Shown here: positions 61,977 to 64,000 of the stretch, piece by piece
Position numbering within the stretch: the stretch's first letter is position 1
How the letters are laid out: the number at the start of each line of letters is the position of its first letter
Origin: Euglena gracilis
Taxonomy: Eukaryota; Euglenida; Euglenophyceae; Euglenales
Length of the DNA: 64,000 nucleotides
Direction: 5' to 3'
Assembly (NCBI GenBank): GCA_039621445.1
Contig: CP154957.1
Span: 41,566,011-41,630,010 of the forward strand
Made by a program: the position numbers and the translations under genes
The notes under the pieces: generated by a model
What the model was told of the DNA's origin: nothing
The model's input: the letters and a program-made list of their open reading frames with translations, nothing else
Databases searched by the model: none

Positions 61977-62728
61977 GGAGGCTAGGCACAGCGGGGGGGG
62001 GGGGCTGAGGGGGGGGCAAGCGGCCGCGCGGGCGGCCGCGCGGATGGGAGGGGGGGGAGGGGGGGTCCGAAGCCGCCAGGTGAGTTTTATGCTAGGCACA
62101 GTAGGGGGGGGGGGCGGAAAGGGGGGCGAGCGGCCGCGCGGGCGGTCAAAAAACCTATACCTATACCTATACCTATACCTATATCTCCCTATATCCCTAT
62201 ATCCCTATATGCAGCCTTGTCCTTTGGCAATCACCACCCGACCTGTGTCAGCACCAATCCAGTTTTGGGAGGAGATTGCTTTGGAGGCTAGGCGCGCCGC
62301 TCGGGGGGGGTCCGGGACCCCCCCCCCCGCGCGGGCCCTGCGCGGCCGCCCGCGCAGCTGCTCGCCCCCCCCTGGACCCCCCCCTCCCCCCACTGTGCCT
62401 AGCATAGCCAAGAAAAAAAAATTTTGGTGAAAAAATCGCGATTTTTGAGGCCCAAAAATGACCAAAAATGACCATTTTCGGACACAAAATGGCAAATTTG
62501 GGGGCCGCGCGCTCTGCGCGCGGCCAAAAAAAGCACTTTTTTGGTCAAAAATGGCCCAAAATGGCAAAAAATGACCACTTTTTGGACCCAAAAATCACCG
62601 ATTTTAGGATGCTTTCCGCCCGCGCGGCCGCCCTCGGACCACCTCCCCCCCTTCCCCCCCGCGCGGCCGCCCTCGCGGCCGCTCGCCCCCCCCCCCCTCA
62701 GCCCCCCCCCCCACTGTGCCTAGCCTCC
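61977..62728. mobile_element. Cluster of poly-G/C MITEs with ggctaggcacag ends
   Basis: ggaggctaggcacag at 61977 faces cactgtgcctagcctcc ending at 62728. atgctaggcacagt at 62089 faces actgtgcctagcat ending at 62404. A further left-type end is at 62283 (ggaggctaggcg). g/c-runs and gcggccgcgcggg blocks fill the space. At least one copy (62283-62728) interrupts the hAT transposase frame between EEIALEA and the codons from 62727. Confidence 0.65.
62155..62212 (+). repeat. Hexanucleotide microsatellite (ctatac)n
   Basis: Five ctatac units are followed by degenerate ctatat/ccctat units. It is not a telomere-type repeat. Confidence 0.85.
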
Positions 62729-62939
62729 TTTGCATGTGCCAATTTTGGCCAAAGTGTGCCTCACAATTTTTGGCTTGGCTCCGTCTGAGGCATCTGTTGA
62801 ACGAAGTTTTTCGAACCAAAGTTTGCTCCATAGTGATTTGCGAGCTTCTTTGGATGACACGTCTGTGAAAGCCCTCATGTGTGTTCGTATGAACATCCCT
62901 CGGTTGATGACCCTGCCTGCTCCTGTCAAGGTTGAGTGA
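62215..62939 (+). pseudogene. hAT transposase C-terminus, split by a poly-G insertion
   Basis: A first piece (about 62215-62286) reads ITTRPVSAPIQFWEEIALEA. After the insertion, 62727-62939 reads PILAKVCLTIFGLAPSEASV, ERSFSNQSLLHSDLR and DDTSVKALMCVRMN, ending with TGA at 62939. The order W-x-E, P-x-L-A, and A-P-S-E-A-S-V-E-R-S-F-S is the signature of the hAT dimerisation domain. The upstream catalytic part is not preserved. Confidence 0.72.
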
Positions 62940-63085
62940 CATTTGTTAGAAACAGTGTTTTGCAAATGATTTCTCATCCAGAGTTTTGCCTTTGTGCATG
63001 TACTCCATTGTTCCATTCCGGTGTCTTTGAGGAGAAATTGTGCTCCTGTGGTCCCATTTCCATGTCCAATTGTTGTTTTTTGCTT

Positions 63086-63191
63086 TGGAGACCGATTAAT
63101 TTTGATTAATTGACCCCCCGGCCGATTGAACGATTAATCACCCCCCCCCTGAACGATTAATCGATTAATCCGATTAATCGAGGCAGCCTTA
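63086..63191. repeat. hAT right terminus with gattaatcg subrepeats
   Basis: Multiple gattaatcg and cgattaatc motifs separated by c-runs, ending in tcgattaatcgaggcagcctta. The left terminus at 60257-60320 mirrors it. Confidence 0.7.
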
Positions 63192-63198
63192 GCAGATG

Positions 63199-63640
63199 TG
63201 GAACCATACAAGACGGTGCAGGGGATTGATACGTGCTGGGTTTACAGAAGACGTATCATCATCTTCGTCTTCTGTTGAGCCGCTATTGGAGATTGAAGAC
63301 CCCCCAAAGAAAAGGCCGAAGCAAGCACTCTTGCAACCGGCCGTCATTCGAGGGGGAGGGAGGGGTCCGGGGTTTGGACTGGCCAGGCACAGGGGGGGAC
63401 CCCCCTGTCCTGCTCCGAACTCAACCAAACAAGGGAGGAAGGGGGGTTTTTGGGACCTGAACTCAACTGCTAGCCCCTGGATGTGCAAAGGAAGCCCCCC
63501 TCGTGATGTAAAGCAAAGGCATGGCATTGATTCAGCACCCAACATGAAGAGGATGAAAAAGTTGGTCCAAGAACAACGACCTGACTTGCTTTTCTTCCCC
63601 TGCATACAATGTCCCTTTCCTCAGAAAGTGTAGCCCCCCC
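63199..63640 (+). pseudogene. Tyrosine recombinase gene, continuation after the hAT element
   Basis: Joining gcagatg at 60256 to 63199 keeps the frame: VEPYKTVQGIDTCWVYRRR, then a stop. A second plus frame overlapping it reads EDVSSSSSSVEPLLEIED and PPKKRPKQALLQPA (acidic, then NLS-like). A g-run block (63350-63460) follows, then MKRMKKLVQEQRPDLLFFP. An intron, a frameshift or a further insertion may separate the pieces. No catalytic Tyr is assigned. Confidence 0.5.
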
Positions 63641-64000
63641 ACCCCACTGTTTGCCGTTGGACGAACAGGGCCTGATGCCACCACATATTGGTTCCACCTG
63701 GCAGCCAAAGATGTGATGAGGACGTTGCGGCTTTGGAGAAGGTGAAGGTCATCATTGGTTTGCGTACAACCATCGCGCACACACTGTATTGCGGGTGAAA
63801 AGATCTTTGCCCAGTTGTCGTCTGATTGCTCCTCCTTTGCCGAATGGCACGCGGTGGTGCACGGTTTTCAAGGCATTGGAATTCTACACCACCCATTGGG
63901 GCAACTTGCTGGAGATGTCGGAAAATGTCGGAAAATAGATGCAATACGAAGAGTCGATATTTTGTTCTTTTTTTGTCCATTTTTTATTGTAAATTTCACC
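63641..64000. other. No gene recognised
   Basis: Short ORFs only. It may be the tail of the recombinase gene or of another insertion, but I see no motif that decides this. Confidence 0.35.

Larger units (their letters stand above)
60257..63191 (+). mobile_element. hAT element inserted in the tyrosine recombinase gene
   Basis: The left end is taaggctgcccgattaatc and the right end is the inverse of taaggctgcctcgattaatc. Flanks are gcagatg at 60250-60256 and 63192-63198 (7 bp, 8 with one mismatch). Inside are an exon-like piece at 60483-60644, a nested inverted-repeat element (60640-61804), poly-G insertions (61977-62728) and the hAT C-terminal dimerisation domain (62727-62939). With its gene broken up, it is not expected to be active. 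Confidence 0.78.

Noticed and set aside
62155-62212. Telomere-type repeat
   Set aside because: The ctatac unit is short, internal, and not a known telomere motif; it lies inside a transposon.

Overview
The window is eukaryotic, repeat-dominated DNA with no recognisable intact host gene. The eukaryotic assignment rests on Ty3/gypsy retroelements with a chromodomain, a Tc1/mariner-type transposase whose reading frame is joined by several GT-AG introns, hAT-type elements with 8-bp target duplications, and elongation factor 1-alpha (EF-1alpha) gene fragments that keep an intron. Long G or C homopolymers are everywhere between genes. The species cannot be named from the sequence; a protist or alga is only a guess.

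Left part (1-7.9 kb), minus strand: the start of a long glutamine-rich coiled-coil gag-like ORF running off the left edge, a 0.4-kb near-perfect palindrome over its start codon, the 3' noncoding region and 3' part of ORF3 of a second retroelement subfamily (subfamily C), a duplicated repeat with three hairpins, GC-run and minisatellite DNA, and a broken pol fragment split by a MITE.

Core (7.87-44.4 kb): a nested stack. An ORF3 of subfamily C (pieces at 7514-7868, 27005-27015 and 44403-47350) was hit by a foldback-like element (7869-26990, 14-bp target duplication) and by retrotransposon B (27016-44402, minus strand, TSD atcgc). The foldback-like element carries a 77-bp tandem array, and retrotransposon A (8169-24632, plus strand, TSD caaaa) sits inside that array. 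A and B are two young copies of one 16-17-kb chromovirus family with 400/401-bp LTRs, a PBS matching the initiator-Met tRNA end, a PPT, gag, an in-frame UAG, then protease, an extra RNase H-like domain, RT, RNase H, integrase and chromodomain, and finally a very large third ORF (about 1,935 residues) behind a candidate splice acceptor. Each copy is broken differently. A has an inverted and partly deleted gag and has lost the RT active site, but keeps integrase and ORF3. B keeps gag and RT, but has frameshifts in protease, RNase H, integrase and ORF3.

Right part (44.4-64 kb): ORF3 of subfamily C, three EF-1alpha fragments (one inside a non-autonomous hAT), the intron-bearing Tc1/mariner gene, several poly-G/C MITEs with clear target duplications, and a tyrosine-recombinase gene interrupted in succession by a MITE (TSD GTA), a MITE (TSD TA) and a 2.9-kb hAT element that itself carries further insertions.

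The main novelty candidates are the conserved ORF3 with its cysteine-rich domains, the RNase H-like domain between protease and RT, and the high density of short hairpins inside the retroelement coding sequences. Many frame breaks lie in homopolymers, so sequencing error should be kept in mind.
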